Below, one piece after another: positions 17,943 through 26,958 of a stretch of DNA of 64,000 nucleotides (positions within the stretch are counted from its first letter, which is position 1; every line of letters begins with the position of its first letter). The position numbers and the translations under genes were made by a program. The notes beneath the pieces were generated by a model. That model had not been told where the DNA came from. It did no database searches and was given only the letters and a program-made list of their open reading frames with translations. The stretch is from an uncultured Alphaproteobacteria bacterium (GTDB lineage: Bacteria; Pseudomonadota; Alphaproteobacteria; HIMB59; GCA-002718135), in the NCBI GenBank assembly GCA_902595805.1, contig CACJRM010000001.1:35806-99805 (forward strand), in the 5' to 3' direction.

Positions 17943-18508
17943 AAAAATTACAAGTTGCTATTTTCATATCGGGAAGAGGTTCCAATTTAGAATCACTAAT
18001 ACAATCATCATTGGAAAAACAAAGTTTAGTAGAGGTTCAATTAGTAGTCTCTAATAACTCCAAAGCAAAAGGTTTAACTATTGCCAAAAAAAATAAAATT
18101 CCATGTATACATTTTATTGCAAGAAAAAATTTCGAAAACAAAGTCATGAAGTATCTAAAAAATATAGATATCATTTGTTTGGCTGGTTTTATGCAAGTTT
18201 TAGACTCAAAATTTGTAAGGCAGTGGCGATCGCGATTAATCAATATTCATCCATCTTATCTTCCAGCTTTCAAAGGCTTAAATGCTCAAGATCAGGCCAT
18301 AAAGGCTAAAGCGAGCTATTCTGGTTGTAGTGTTCATTACGTTAACGCTAAAATTGACTCTGGAAAGATTATATTACAAAAAAAAGTAAAGATTTCGAAG
18401 AAAGATAATACCGAATCACTCTCAAAGAAAATATTGATAGAAGAGCATAAGGTTTATCCAAGAGCATTACAGATGGTTGCAAAAACACTTTTAACAAGAC
18501 AACAGTAA
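17939..18508 (+). CDS. purN: Phosphoribosylglycinamide formyltransferase
   Basis: A 189-aa PurN. The N-terminal FISGRGSNLESLI is the phosphate-binding loop, LAGFMQVLD and NIHPSYLPAFKGLNAQDQAI carry the catalytic His-containing segment, and SGCSVHYVNAKIDSGKII provides the catalytic Asp. It formylates GAR using 10-formyl-THF. The start is a TTG at 17939 overlapping the purM TGA (TTGA), consistent with translational coupling; no nearby ATG fits the conserved N terminus. Confidence 0.95.
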   Translation: MKKLQVAIFISGRGSNLESLIQSSLEKQSLVEVQLVVSNNSKAKGLTIAKKNKIPCIHFIARKNFENKVMKYLKNIDIICLAGFMQVLDSKFVRQWRSRLINIHPSYLPAFKGLNAQDQAIKAKASYSGCSVHYVNAKIDSGKIILQKKVKISKKDNTESLSKKILIEEHKVYPRALQMVAKTLLTRQQ

Positions 18509-18509
18509 A

Positions 18510-19997
18510 ATGAAAAATCGATTAAATTTCCTAAAAAAATTTGAGGTAAGGCAATCTCATTTTCCCAGATTTAATGAGGAGTGTGGTGTTTTTGGAATAA
18601 GTGGAACCAAAGATGCTGCTGCCTTAACAGCTCTTGGTTTGCATGCGTTGCAACATCGTGGTCAAGAAGGTTGTGGAATAGTAAGCTATGATGGCAACTC
18701 CTATCACTCAGAAAGAAAATTTGGATTAGTTGGCGATAATTTTACGAAGAAACATTCATTAGATAAGTTAAAGGGAAAAATTGCGATAGGACACAATCGC
18801 TATTCAACAACGGGTGGTGAAACAATAAGGAATATACAGCCTTTTTATGCTGATCTTCATGGTGGAGCTATTAGTATTGCTCATAATGGTAATTTAACTA
18901 ACGCACTCCTTTTAAGAGAGCAAATGGTTCGTGAAGGTGCAATATTTCAAACAACATCAGATACCGAAACAATTGTTCAACTTGTAGCTCGTTCAAAAAA
19001 GAAAGATATTTTAAATAAAATTATTGATGCTTTAATGCAAATTCAAGGTGGTTATGCTTTATCAATTATTGCTAATGGTAAGTTGATTGGCGCAAGAGAT
19101 CCATTAGGTATTCGACCACTTGTTTTAGGTAAATTTAAAAATGCATTTATCCTTGCCTCTGAAACTTGCGCGCTAGACATTATAGGTGCAAAATTTATCC
19201 GTGAAATTGAAAATGGAGAAGTTGTAGTTATTAATGATAATAAAGTTGAAAGTAGAAGACCTTTTCCAAAAAAACAAATCAAACCATGTGTATTTGAATA
19301 CATTTATTTTTCGCGGCCAGATAGTATTTTAAAAAATAAAACCGCCTATGAATATAGAAAAAATTTAGGTACATACTTAGCAAAAGAAACTGATATAAAA
19401 CCTGATGTAGTCGTACCAGTTCCAGATTCTGGTGTTCCTGCTGCACTTGGTTTTAGTGCAGAGTCTGGTATTCCTTTTGAGTTAGGATTAATACGAAATC
19501 ATTATGTGGGGAGGACATTTATTGAGCCAACTCAGCAAATTAGAAGTTTAGGTGTAAAGTTAAAACTAAATCCTAACCAAAGTTCTATTAAAAAAAAGAA
19601 AGTTGTTTTAATTGACGACTCATTGGTTCGAGGAACAACATCCACAAAGATAATAAAAATGCTTTATGATTTTGGAGCAAAAGAAGTCCATATGCGTATT
19701 GCTTCACCTGCAATTAAATATCCTGACTTTTACGGAGTTGATACTCCCACCCAAGAAGAATTATTGGCTGCAAACAAAAATTTAGAGGAAATGTGTAAAT
19801 ATATTGGAGCTAAATCATTAAAATTTTTATCATTAGATGGTCTGTATCAAGCTCTTGGTTATGATGAGAGAGATAATGATAATCCTCAATTTACTGATCA
19901 TTATTTTACAGGAGAGTATCCAGTCAGACCTTTAGATTACTTGAATGACGAAAGCTTAAAAAAACTTTCATTTTTAAGTCTTGCTTCAAATAATTAA
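18510..19997 (+). CDS. purF: Amidophosphoribosyltransferase
   Basis: A 495-aa PurF, the committed enzyme of purine synthesis, transferring glutamine ammonia to PRPP. A short propeptide of about 25 residues precedes the nucleophile Cys in EECGVFGISG; the phosphoribosyltransferase loop is VVLIDDSLVRGTTS. Of the four [4Fe-4S] ligand cysteines of B. subtilis-type PurF, only one aligned position (KPCVFEYIYF) is Cys; the later ones appear replaced (YPDFYG, FTDHYFTG). A cluster-free enzyme is therefore likely. It starts 1 bp after the purN stop. Confidence 0.95.
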   Translation: MKNRLNFLKKFEVRQSHFPRFNEECGVFGISGTKDAAALTALGLHALQHRGQEGCGIVSYDGNSYHSERKFGLVGDNFTKKHSLDKLKGKIAIGHNRYSTTGGETIRNIQPFYADLHGGAISIAHNGNLTNALLLREQMVREGAIFQTTSDTETIVQLVARSKKKDILNKIIDALMQIQGGYALSIIANGKLIGARDPLGIRPLVLGKFKNAFILASETCALDIIGAKFIREIENGEVVVINDNKVESRRPFPKKQIKPCVFEYIYFSRPDSILKNKTAYEYRKNLGTYLAKETDIKPDVVVPVPDSGVPAALGFSAESGIPFELGLIRNHYVGRTFIEPTQQIRSLGVKLKLNPNQSSIKKKKVVLIDDSLVRGTTSTKIIKMLYDFGAKEVHMRIASPAIKYPDFYGVDTPTQEELLAANKNLEEMCKYIGAKSLKFLSLDGLYQALGYDERDNDNPQFTDHYFTGEYPVRPLDYLNDESLKKLSFLSLASNN

Positions 19998-20017
19998 TTA
20001 ATGAATTATTTTTTTTC

Positions 20018-21295
20018 ATGAACGTTCTTGTCATTGGTAATGGTGGAAGAGAGCACGCATTATGTTATGGCATAAAACAATCTACTAATTGTTCTAATTT
20101 ATATTGTATTCCTGGAAGTGATAGTATCAGTGAAATTGCTTCTTCTATTATCACAGATGTTAATGATCATGACGCTATTCTTCAATTTTGTATAGAAAGT
20201 AAAATTGATTTAGTGGTGATAGGTCCAGAATTGCCTTTAACTAAAGGATTGTCAAACCTTTTAATGAACAATGCTATATTAGTTTTTGGTCCTGATCAAA
20301 TGGGAGCTGAACTAGAAAAATCAAAAAAGTTTACAAAAGATATTTGTAAAAAATTAAATATTGCAACAGCTGCCTATGACGTATTTGACAACTATGATGA
20401 TGCCTTAAATTTTTGTCAAAACCAATCCTATCCTCTTGTTATTAAAGCTGATGGTTTAGCAGCAGGAAAAGGAGTTATTATTTGTCAAACAATTGAAGAT
20501 GCAAAAGATGCACTGATCAAATGTTTTAAAGATAATTCTTTTGGTGATGCTGGTTCTGTTGTTGTTATTGAAGAATTTTTAGTTGGTGAAGAGGTAAGTC
20601 TATTTTCACTTGTTGATAAAAATGGATTTGTGTTACCTCTTACAACAGCACAAGATCATAAAAAAATCTTGGAAGGAGAAAAAGGGTTAAACACTGGTGG
20701 TATGGGTGCCTACACACCTGTTCCTTCTATTTCATCAAATAAAATGAATGAATTATCCAAAACATTTGTTGAGCCTATTGTTCAACATCTTGCTGAACAA
20801 GGCATCAACTATCAAGGAATGTTTTATGCAGGATTAATTCTAACAGATAAGGGTCCAAATTTACTCGAAATTAATGTTCGTTTCGGCGATCCGGAAACAC
20901 AAGCAATTATTCCACTATTAGAAACAGATTTATTAGAACTCCTTCATGCATCAGCGATAGGTACCTTAAATGAAATAAAAAAAATTAAGTGGAAAAATGA
21001 TTATGCCATGACAGTAGTAATGGCTGCTCATGGTTATCCTGAGGATTATAAAAAATTCACATCAATTAATAATTTAGAAAATCTTACTTTATCAACGGAT
21101 GACTATCTATTCCATGCAGGAACAATGCTTAAAGAAAACAAATGGCTCTCTAATGGTGGGCGCGTTTTAAATATCTCTAGTACGGGCAAAGACTTAAAAA
21201 CTATTAGAGAAACTATTCACAATATAATTAATCAAATTAATTGGGATGAGGGATATTATCGAAAAGATATTGGTTGGAGATATATTGATGAGTAA
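20018..21295 (+). CDS. purD: Phosphoribosylamine-glycine ligase (GAR synthetase)
   Basis: A 425-aa ATP-grasp enzyme of usual length. The N terminus NVLVIGNGGREHAL is the family signature, the ATP-grasp region is VIKADGLAAGKGVIIC, and LLEINVRFGDPETQ carries the Mg-binding Glu/Asn. It joins glycine to phosphoribosylamine. Twenty bp separate it from purF; the start of purC lies within its last codons. Confidence 0.96.
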   Translation: MNVLVIGNGGREHALCYGIKQSTNCSNLYCIPGSDSISEIASSIITDVNDHDAILQFCIESKIDLVVIGPELPLTKGLSNLLMNNAILVFGPDQMGAELEKSKKFTKDICKKLNIATAAYDVFDNYDDALNFCQNQSYPLVIKADGLAAGKGVIICQTIEDAKDALIKCFKDNSFGDAGSVVVIEEFLVGEEVSLFSLVDKNGFVLPLTTAQDHKKILEGEKGLNTGGMGAYTPVPSISSNKMNELSKTFVEPIVQHLAEQGINYQGMFYAGLILTDKGPNLLEINVRFGDPETQAIIPLLETDLLELLHASAIGTLNEIKKIKWKNDYAMTVVMAAHGYPEDYKKFTSINNLENLTLSTDDYLFHAGTMLKENKWLSNGGRVLNISSTGKDLKTIRETIHNIINQINWDEGYYRKDIGWRYIDE

Positions 21296-22190
21296 TTCTT
21301 TTTTAGTTGAAGGAAAAACAAAAATTATTGAGAAAACAAATGATCAAAATATCATTCGAATTGTAACAAAAGATTTTTTAACAGGTGGTGATGCAGCGAA
21401 GAAAGAGGAAATTAAAGATATTGGAATTCAAAAGACAAAACAAACAAGTAATGTTTTTAGCATGCTAACCAAGGCAGGTATTGCAACATCATTTATTGAG
21501 CAAGATTCGCCAAATAGTCTTTTAAGTCATAACTGTAATATGCTTCCTTTGGAATTTGTAGTTAGACGTTATGCTTGGGGAAGTTATTTAAGTAGAAACA
21601 CTCAATTTGCAAAAGATAAAAGTAATCCTCATCAATTTGAAAACTTAGTTTGGGAAATATTTCATAAACAAGCCGTTGTTATCCCTCCGCATGTTGCAGA
21701 ACCTGTGCAAATGGATGAGAGTGAAGCGAGAAGACAATTTTTGAAAGATGGAAAATGGGAAGAGGGTGTATTTACGGATCCATTTGTAAAAACTGGAGAA
21801 GAATGGGAGTTATTTTCAGCCAAACAACCTGTTACAAGCAAAAGCTTGATGAAAACCAAAAAATTATTGTCTGATCAAGAATTAGAAATAGCTATTAATG
21901 GAATTATTCTTCCAAGTTTCGAGCTTATAGAAGACAAATGGAAAACTATTAAGACAATTGATGGTCCTATACATTTAGTAGATATTAAGTTTGAGCTTGG
22001 TTTTAAAGTATCGGATAACTCGTTAGTTTTATCTGATGTTGTTGATAATGATAGTTGGCGAATATGGCCTGGCGGAGATCCAACTAAACAATTAGATAAA
22101 CAATCTTTTCGTGAAGGAGAAGATTTAGTAGATGTTGCCAATAAATATCAACTGGTAACACAACTAACTGATCAATTTAATTTAAGTTAA
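21288..22190 (+). CDS. purC: SAICAR synthetase
   Basis: About 300 aa from the ATG at 21288, which has a GGAG ribosome-binding site about 9 nt upstream and overlaps the purD stop by 8 bp; a longer in-frame start at 21246 lies deep within purD and is less likely. Motifs include LVEGKTKII at the N terminus, PLEFVVRRYAWGSYL, and DTKFE-like VDIKFELGF near the C terminus. It joins aspartate to CAIR. At 300 aa it is closer to the longer, eukaryote-like PurC than to the 237-aa E. coli form. It ends 4 bp from the convergent purK stop. Confidence 0.94.
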   Translation: MSNSFLVEGKTKIIEKTNDQNIIRIVTKDFLTGGDAAKKEEIKDIGIQKTKQTSNVFSMLTKAGIATSFIEQDSPNSLLSHNCNMLPLEFVVRRYAWGSYLSRNTQFAKDKSNPHQFENLVWEIFHKQAVVIPPHVAEPVQMDESEARRQFLKDGKWEEGVFTDPFVKTGEEWELFSAKQPVTSKSLMKTKKLLSDQELEIAINGIILPSFELIEDKWKTIKTIDGPIHLVDIKFELGFKVSDNSLVLSDVVDNDSWRIWPGGDPTKQLDKQSFREGEDLVDVANKYQLVTQLTDQFNLS

Positions 22191-22194
22191 TAAT

Positions 22195-23238
22195 CTATTT
22201 CTCAATAATCGTTATATGACCCATTTTTCTTTTTTGTTTAATTTCTTTTTTTAAATAGTCATAAAAAAATTCATTATCCTTAAATGTTTTATTTCGATAC
22301 GGTGTTATATTATCACCAATTAAATTAATCATTTTGGCATTATACAATTTTTTTGTCTCAATTTTTTCTAAGCCACATACTGCTCGTACATGATTTTCAA
22401 ATTGACTAATATTATGAGAGTTCATTGTAAGATGTCCAGAATTATGAACACGAGGAGCAATTTCGTTAGCATATAAATTATCATTAGTATCAATAAAAAA
22501 TTCTACACATAACGTTCCAATATAACCTAATTTTTCTACAACGTGTTTTGCCCACTCAATTGATTTTATTCGTATGTCATCAGAGATATCACTTGGTATT
22601 GTTGAATATTTTAAAATTTGTTCTTCATGAACATTCTCAATAGGATCATAGATCTCATAACTATTTTGATCAAAACGAGTAATGACGACTGAAATTTCTT
22701 TTTTAAGATGAATAAGTTTTTCTAAAATATATTCTTTTGTAAAATCAATCTCTTTTGTAATATCATCTACAGTGTTTAATTTATACTGACCTTTACCATC
22801 GTATCCTAACGTTGTGGTTTTTAACAAACCAGGCAGCAAGTCTACATTTTCACTCACATCCTTTTCATTTTTGACAGTTACATATTTTGTTGTAGTTATA
22901 TTATTATCATTGAGAAATTTTTTTTCTGTTTCTCGGTGTTGAATGAGTTGATTAATTTCAGGTTTTGGTAAAACTTTTTTCTTTTCATTAATTTTTTTTA
23001 ATATTGCGAAGGGAATATTTTCAAATTCATATGTAACTAGATCAACTGCATTAATAAAATTATTTATTGTTGTATCATCATCATACTGACCAAAAATAAA
23101 TTTAGACGCAAAGTGTTTCCCGGGTGCATCAGGATCATCACTTAATATGACGGTTTGTATGTCTATTTTTTTTGCAGCATCTGCTAAAAGACTTCCTAAT
23201 TGTCCACCACCGATAATGCCAAGTGTGGGTGTATTCAT
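22195..23238 (-). CDS. purK: N5-carboxyaminoimidazole ribonucleotide synthase
   Basis: A 347-aa ATP-grasp protein. It starts TLGIIGGGQLGSLLADAA, the PurK nucleotide-binding signature, and has the ATP-grasp segment LLKTTTLGYDGKGQY and the late NEIAPRVHNSGHLTMN motif. It converts AIR, ATP and bicarbonate to N5-CAIR for PurE. It lies 3 bp after purE, the usual purEK pairing, and is convergent with purC. Confidence 0.95.
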   Translation of the reverse strand: MNTPTLGIIGGGQLGSLLADAAKKIDIQTVILSDDPDAPGKHFASKFIFGQYDDDTTINNFINAVDLVTYEFENIPFAILKKINEKKKVLPKPEINQLIQHRETEKKFLNDNNITTTKYVTVKNEKDVSENVDLLPGLLKTTTLGYDGKGQYKLNTVDDITKEIDFTKEYILEKLIHLKKEISVVITRFDQNSYEIYDPIENVHEEQILKYSTIPSDISDDIRIKSIEWAKHVVEKLGYIGTLCVEFFIDTNDNLYANEIAPRVHNSGHLTMNSHNISQFENHVRAVCGLEKIETKKLYNAKMINLIGDNITPYRNKTFKDNEFFYDYLKKEIKQKRKMGHITIIEK

Positions 23239-23241
23239 GAC

Positions 23242-23733
23242 TTATGGTTTTTGTTTAACAGCTTTTGATTGTTTACTTCGATAATTTTTTAGATTTTTCT
23301 TAATTTCTTTATTCGTAAGAGCAATAATGGAAGCTGCATATAAACCGGCATTCATAGCGCCGTCCTCACCGATTGCTACACTGCCAACAGGAATACCTTT
23401 GGGCATCTGTACTATTGATAATAAACTATCCAATCCTTTTAATTTACGACTTTCTACAGGTACGCCGATTACAGGTATAGTTGTTAATGACGCAATCATT
23501 CCTGGTAAATGTGCAGAGCCTCCAGCACCAGCAATAATGACAGAAAAATTATTGTCTTCCGCCGATTTGGCAAATTTAAACATTCTCTCTGGTGTGCGGT
23601 GTGCAGAAACAATTTTAGTTTCAAACTTAACTTTCAGTAATTTTAAAATTTTTTCACAATTTTTCATGGTAGCATAATCAGACTTACTACCCATCACAAT
23701 TGCTACTTTATGTTTTGTTGATGCTGAAACCAT
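23242..23733 (-). CDS. purE: N5-CAIR mutase (PurE class I)
   Basis: A 163-aa PurE. Signatures are [14 protein letters not shown] at the N terminus, [10 protein letters not shown] with the catalytic His region, and [19 protein letters not shown]. The class I (mutase) assignment follows from the adjacent purK. It is the first gene of the leftward purEK pair, 42 bp from guaB, which ends upstream of it on the same strand, so guaB-purE-purK may be one transcript. Confidence 0.95.
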   Translation of the reverse strand: MVSASTKHKVAIVMGSKSDYATMKNCEKILKLLKVKFETKIVSAHRTPERMFKFAKSAEDNNFSVIIAGAGGSAHLPGMIASLTTIPVIGVPVESRKLKGLDSLLSIVQMPKGIPVGSVAIGEDGAMNAGLYAASIIALTNKEIKKNLKNYRSKQSKAVKQKP

Positions 23734-23775
23734 TTTTATTTTATTGTATCAATTCAATGATGATTCGATACATTA

Positions 23776-24882
23776 TTACATAATGACATCGTGGACATTA
23801 CTTTCACGAGCTCCTGCTTTTGAAATAAAGACAAATTTACAGTTACCCTGCATTTTCTTAATCGTTTTATGACCAGTGTAGCCCATAGAAGATTTTAAAC
23901 CACCAACAAGTTGATAGGCTACATCTTCTATTTTACCTTTATATGGAACCATCCCTTCCACACCTTCTGCCACTAATTTTTTTGCATTCTTTGTTTCTTC
24001 TTGGGAGTATCGATCAAAAGACCCTTTTTGCATTGCTCCTACAGAACCCATACCTCTATATGATTTAAATTTTTTGCCTTTAATCGTTAATAATTTTCCT
24101 GGTGACTCTTCAGTGCCGGCAAATAAAGAGCCTATCATGCAAGCACTTGCACCACCTGCTATAGCTTTTGCAATATCACCTGATGTTTTTATTCCTCCAT
24201 CTGCAATTACTGGAATTTTAAATTTTTTGGCTACTTGAAATGTTTCCATTACAGCGGAGAGTTGAGGAATACCAACACCAGTCACAACCCTTGTTGTACA
24301 AATTGATCCTGGTCCAATACCTACTTTAATAGCATCTACACCAGCACTAATTAAATCTGATGCAGCTTTTTTTGTAGCAATGTTTCCAACTATGAGAGGT
24401 GTTTTCTTTAAAACTTTTTTTGCTTTTTCAATAAACTGTAAAGTTGTTTTCGTATGTGCATGAGCAACATCTATAAAGACTATATCAACACCAAATTTTA
24501 ATAATTCTAATAGTCGTAAGTACGCATTATTTTCAACACCAATTGCAGCGCCCACCGCAATCTGTCCATTAGAATTAATTACAGCATTTTGAAATTTTTT
24601 AACGTTCACTTTAAAGCTATGAACTTTTTTTACTTCGCTTGCTTGTTTATCAATTGGCATATTACGGTGAATAACACCTAGACCTCCATGTAGTGCGAGA
24701 TTGATTGCCATTTTATTCTCTGTCACGGTATCCATAGCAGCGGAGAGTATGGGAATATGTAATTTGACTTTTCCAATAGTAATCGATGTATCTACATCTT
24801 TTGGTTTGATCTCCGAATACGCTGGTGAGAGCAGAACATCATCAAAAGTAACGGAATAATTGGTATTTATTTGGTAGGCCAT
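23776..24882 (-). CDS. guaB: IMP dehydrogenase lacking the CBS regulatory domain
   Basis: About 368 aa from the ATG at 24882 (a TTG three codons upstream is possible but less likely). It has the IMPDH barrel: [13 protein letters not shown] at the start, the catalytic-loop Cys in [33 protein letters not shown], and [10 protein letters not shown]. Standard IMPDH is about 490 aa with two CBS domains inserted after the first strands; here the chain passes directly from [15 protein letters not shown] to GAAIG, so the Bateman module is missing. It oxidises IMP to XMP, the first step to GMP. Loss of the module removes ATP/GTP allostery. Confidence 0.93.
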   Translation of the reverse strand: MAYQINTNYSVTFDDVLLSPAYSEIKPKDVDTSITIGKVKLHIPILSAAMDTVTENKMAINLALHGGLGVIHRNMPIDKQASEVKKVHSFKVNVKKFQNAVINSNGQIAVGAAIGVENNAYLRLLELLKFGVDIVFIDVAHAHTKTTLQFIEKAKKVLKKTPLIVGNIATKKAASDLISAGVDAIKVGIGPGSICTTRVVTGVGIPQLSAVMETFQVAKKFKIPVIADGGIKTSGDIAKAIAGGASACMIGSLFAGTEESPGKLLTIKGKKFKSYRGMGSVGAMQKGSFDRYSQEETKNAKKLVAEGVEGMVPYKGKIEDVAYQLVGGLKSSMGYTGHKTIKKMQGNCKFVFISKAGARESNVHDVIM

Positions 24883-24954
24883 TTCCAACAATATTTATTT
24901 TGTTTCGATTTGTAAAATAAATAGTTCAAATAATACTTTTTGAACCCCTACGTC

Positions 24955-25434
24955 TTAAATTTTATATTCGAAGTTCTGCGTTGTAGGGTTAATCTTAATT
25001 AATCTGGCACCATTACGAATATGATAGTGTGTAGCAACTGGAGTTAAAGGCGAAATAGTAATGATGCTCTCAAATTGCTCTTTTGATTTAATATATTTTT
25101 GCAATTCTTTCATAATTTTTTTCCCTGCTCCTTTTTTAAAAGACCATAACGTATAGGCAATTGGAATGGTCGCTTGATCTTCTTCAACACTCATTAAATC
25201 CATTTCTTTAATGGTTGCTGGTATTTCATTTGTAAAGGCAAAGCAGGCAATACCCTCAATATCATCCTTATATTTCAGACCAAAAATTTTTCTTCCTTTT
25301 GATGTACGAAATTCATTATCCAGTTCTGGGCGCACCGGATCGTCTGATGGATTAACACCATCTAGTTCAACTAGCTCCGTTTTTTTGATCCAACTAAAGA
25401 AATCAAACTCGTATTTGTATCTGCCAATTTTCAT
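24955..25434 (-). CDS. Small protein with a GNAT-like acetyltransferase fold
   Basis: A 159-aa cytosolic protein. The middle and end resemble a degenerate GNAT domain: a substrate-side strand (DDIEGIACFAFTNEI), then AYTLWSFKKGAGKKIMKELQKYI, which looks like the acetyl-CoA pyrophosphate-binding loop and helix, and SPLTPVATHYHIRNGARLIKI, which resembles the last helix and strand where many GNATs place a Tyr. The assignment rests on this pattern only. It lies upstream of guaB on the same strand with a 72-bp gap. The substrate is unknown. Confidence 0.5.
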   Translation of the reverse strand: MKIGRYKYEFDFFSWIKKTELVELDGVNPSDDPVRPELDNEFRTSKGRKIFGLKYKDDIEGIACFAFTNEIPATIKEMDLMSVEEDQATIPIAYTLWSFKKGAGKKIMKELQKYIKSKEQFESIITISPLTPVATHYHIRNGARLIKINPTTQNFEYKI

Positions 25435-25553
25435 TTAAAGTATGTAATGCTTTATAAGATTTGATTAATAAAGATAGTGAATAATTTGTTACTTTAGTGA
25501 TTGGATAAATAGTTTATTATCAAATTTTACTAATAAAAATCTAAATATTTATA

Positions 25554-26867
25554 ATGTCCTCTAAATCTTCTATCAAAAATATAATTAAACTTTCTATTCC
25601 AATATTTTTTGCAAACTTAGCTATTCCTTTAGTTGCCATTGTTGACACAGGACTAATGGGCAATCTTGATAATGCTAGTTACTTGGTTGCTACCAGTATT
25701 GCAGCAAGTGTTTTTTCGATGATTTTCTGGAGTTTTGGCTTCCTGCGTATGGGTACGGTCGGCATGGTAGCTCAAGCTTATGGATCAAAAGATTATCAGG
25801 AAATTATAAATATATTTTTACGCAATATTTCTTTTGTAATTATTATTTCCTTATTACTTATTATTTTTCAGAGATATATATTTCAAATATCATTATCTAT
25901 ATTTGAACTATCATTAGAAACAAAAAAATATTTTAAAGACTATTTTAATCTTCGTATTTATTCCTCATTTGGAGAGCTTACTATTTTTGTAATTACAGGA
26001 TTGTTTATTGGTTTACAGAAAACAAAAACATCAAGTATCATTATTGGTTTCTTTTCTATTACAAATATACTCTTTAGCTTATTTTTTGTTTTATATTTAA
26101 ATTTGAATGTTCAGGGTGTTGCTCTTGGTACTTTAGTCTCTTCTTCTTTGACAACAATTATTTTTTTATTTTATACTTTTTTTGATTTAAATAAGTTTGC
26201 TCAGTTAGAATATAATACACAAAAGATTTTTAACTTTAAAAAAATTAAAAATATTTTTAATATTAATTTTAATATATTTATCCGATCTATTCTTCTTACA
26301 TTTGCTTTCTTATATTTTACCTATCTTGGCAATTCTATTAGTGAGGAGACGGTTGCTGCAAACACAATATTGCTTAATCTAACGATGCTATCTGCGTTTA
26401 TTCTTGATGCCTATGCATTTTCAACAGAGGGTATTGTTGGATATTCTATTGGCTCTAAAAATTTACGTTTATTAAAAGACGTTATTAAAAATTCTTTTAT
26501 TTTAAGTGCTTCTACAGCTTTATTAATATGTGTTATTTTTTTCTTTGGTAATCATTACTTTATTATTGCCATGACTGATTTGTACAAGATTAGAGATATC
26601 TGTTTTTCCTATGCATATTGGATTGTTATTATTCCTTTTATTTCCTCTTTCTGTTTTCAATTTGATGGTATTTTTGTAGGTGCATCCCAAACAACAGAAC
26701 TACGAAACGCAATGATAGTATCTGTGGTGATTTATATTGTCGCTTCTTTTTTCTTAATAGCAAGTTTTGGTAATACAGGCTTATGGTTATCACTCTGCAT
26801 CTTCTTTATTGCCAGAGCTTTGACTTTATTTTCTTATTTAGGTAAAATTTATCAACGCATCACCTAA
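25554..26867 (+). CDS. MATE-family efflux transporter (DinF-like)
   Basis: A 437-aa membrane protein with about twelve predicted helices in two halves, the MATE layout. The N terminus (IIKLSIPIFFANLAIPLVAIVDTGLMG) is the family signature with the conserved Asp-Thr-Gly-Met region after helix 1, and GFLRMGTVGMVAQAYGS follows helix 2. MATE proteins export cationic drugs, dyes or metabolites using H+ or Na+ gradients. It is preceded by a 119-bp AT-rich gap in which no clear element was identified. Confidence 0.9.
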   Translation: MSSKSSIKNIIKLSIPIFFANLAIPLVAIVDTGLMGNLDNASYLVATSIAASVFSMIFWSFGFLRMGTVGMVAQAYGSKDYQEIINIFLRNISFVIIISLLLIIFQRYIFQISLSIFELSLETKKYFKDYFNLRIYSSFGELTIFVITGLFIGLQKTKTSSIIIGFFSITNILFSLFFVLYLNLNVQGVALGTLVSSSLTTIIFLFYTFFDLNKFAQLEYNTQKIFNFKKIKNIFNINFNIFIRSILLTFAFLYFTYLGNSISEETVAANTILLNLTMLSAFILDAYAFSTEGIVGYSIGSKNLRLLKDVIKNSFILSASTALLICVIFFFGNHYFIIAMTDLYKIRDICFSYAYWIVIIPFISSFCFQFDGIFVGASQTTELRNAMIVSVVIYIVASFFLIASFGNTGLWLSLCIFFIARALTLFSYLGKIYQRIT

Positions 26868-26958
26868 AAAACTGAGAAAATACCTATTTTTTTTTTAAAA
26901 CATATATAAATAATATCAAAAATTTGGTCTAAATTTTTAAAAGGCGATAAACATTATT

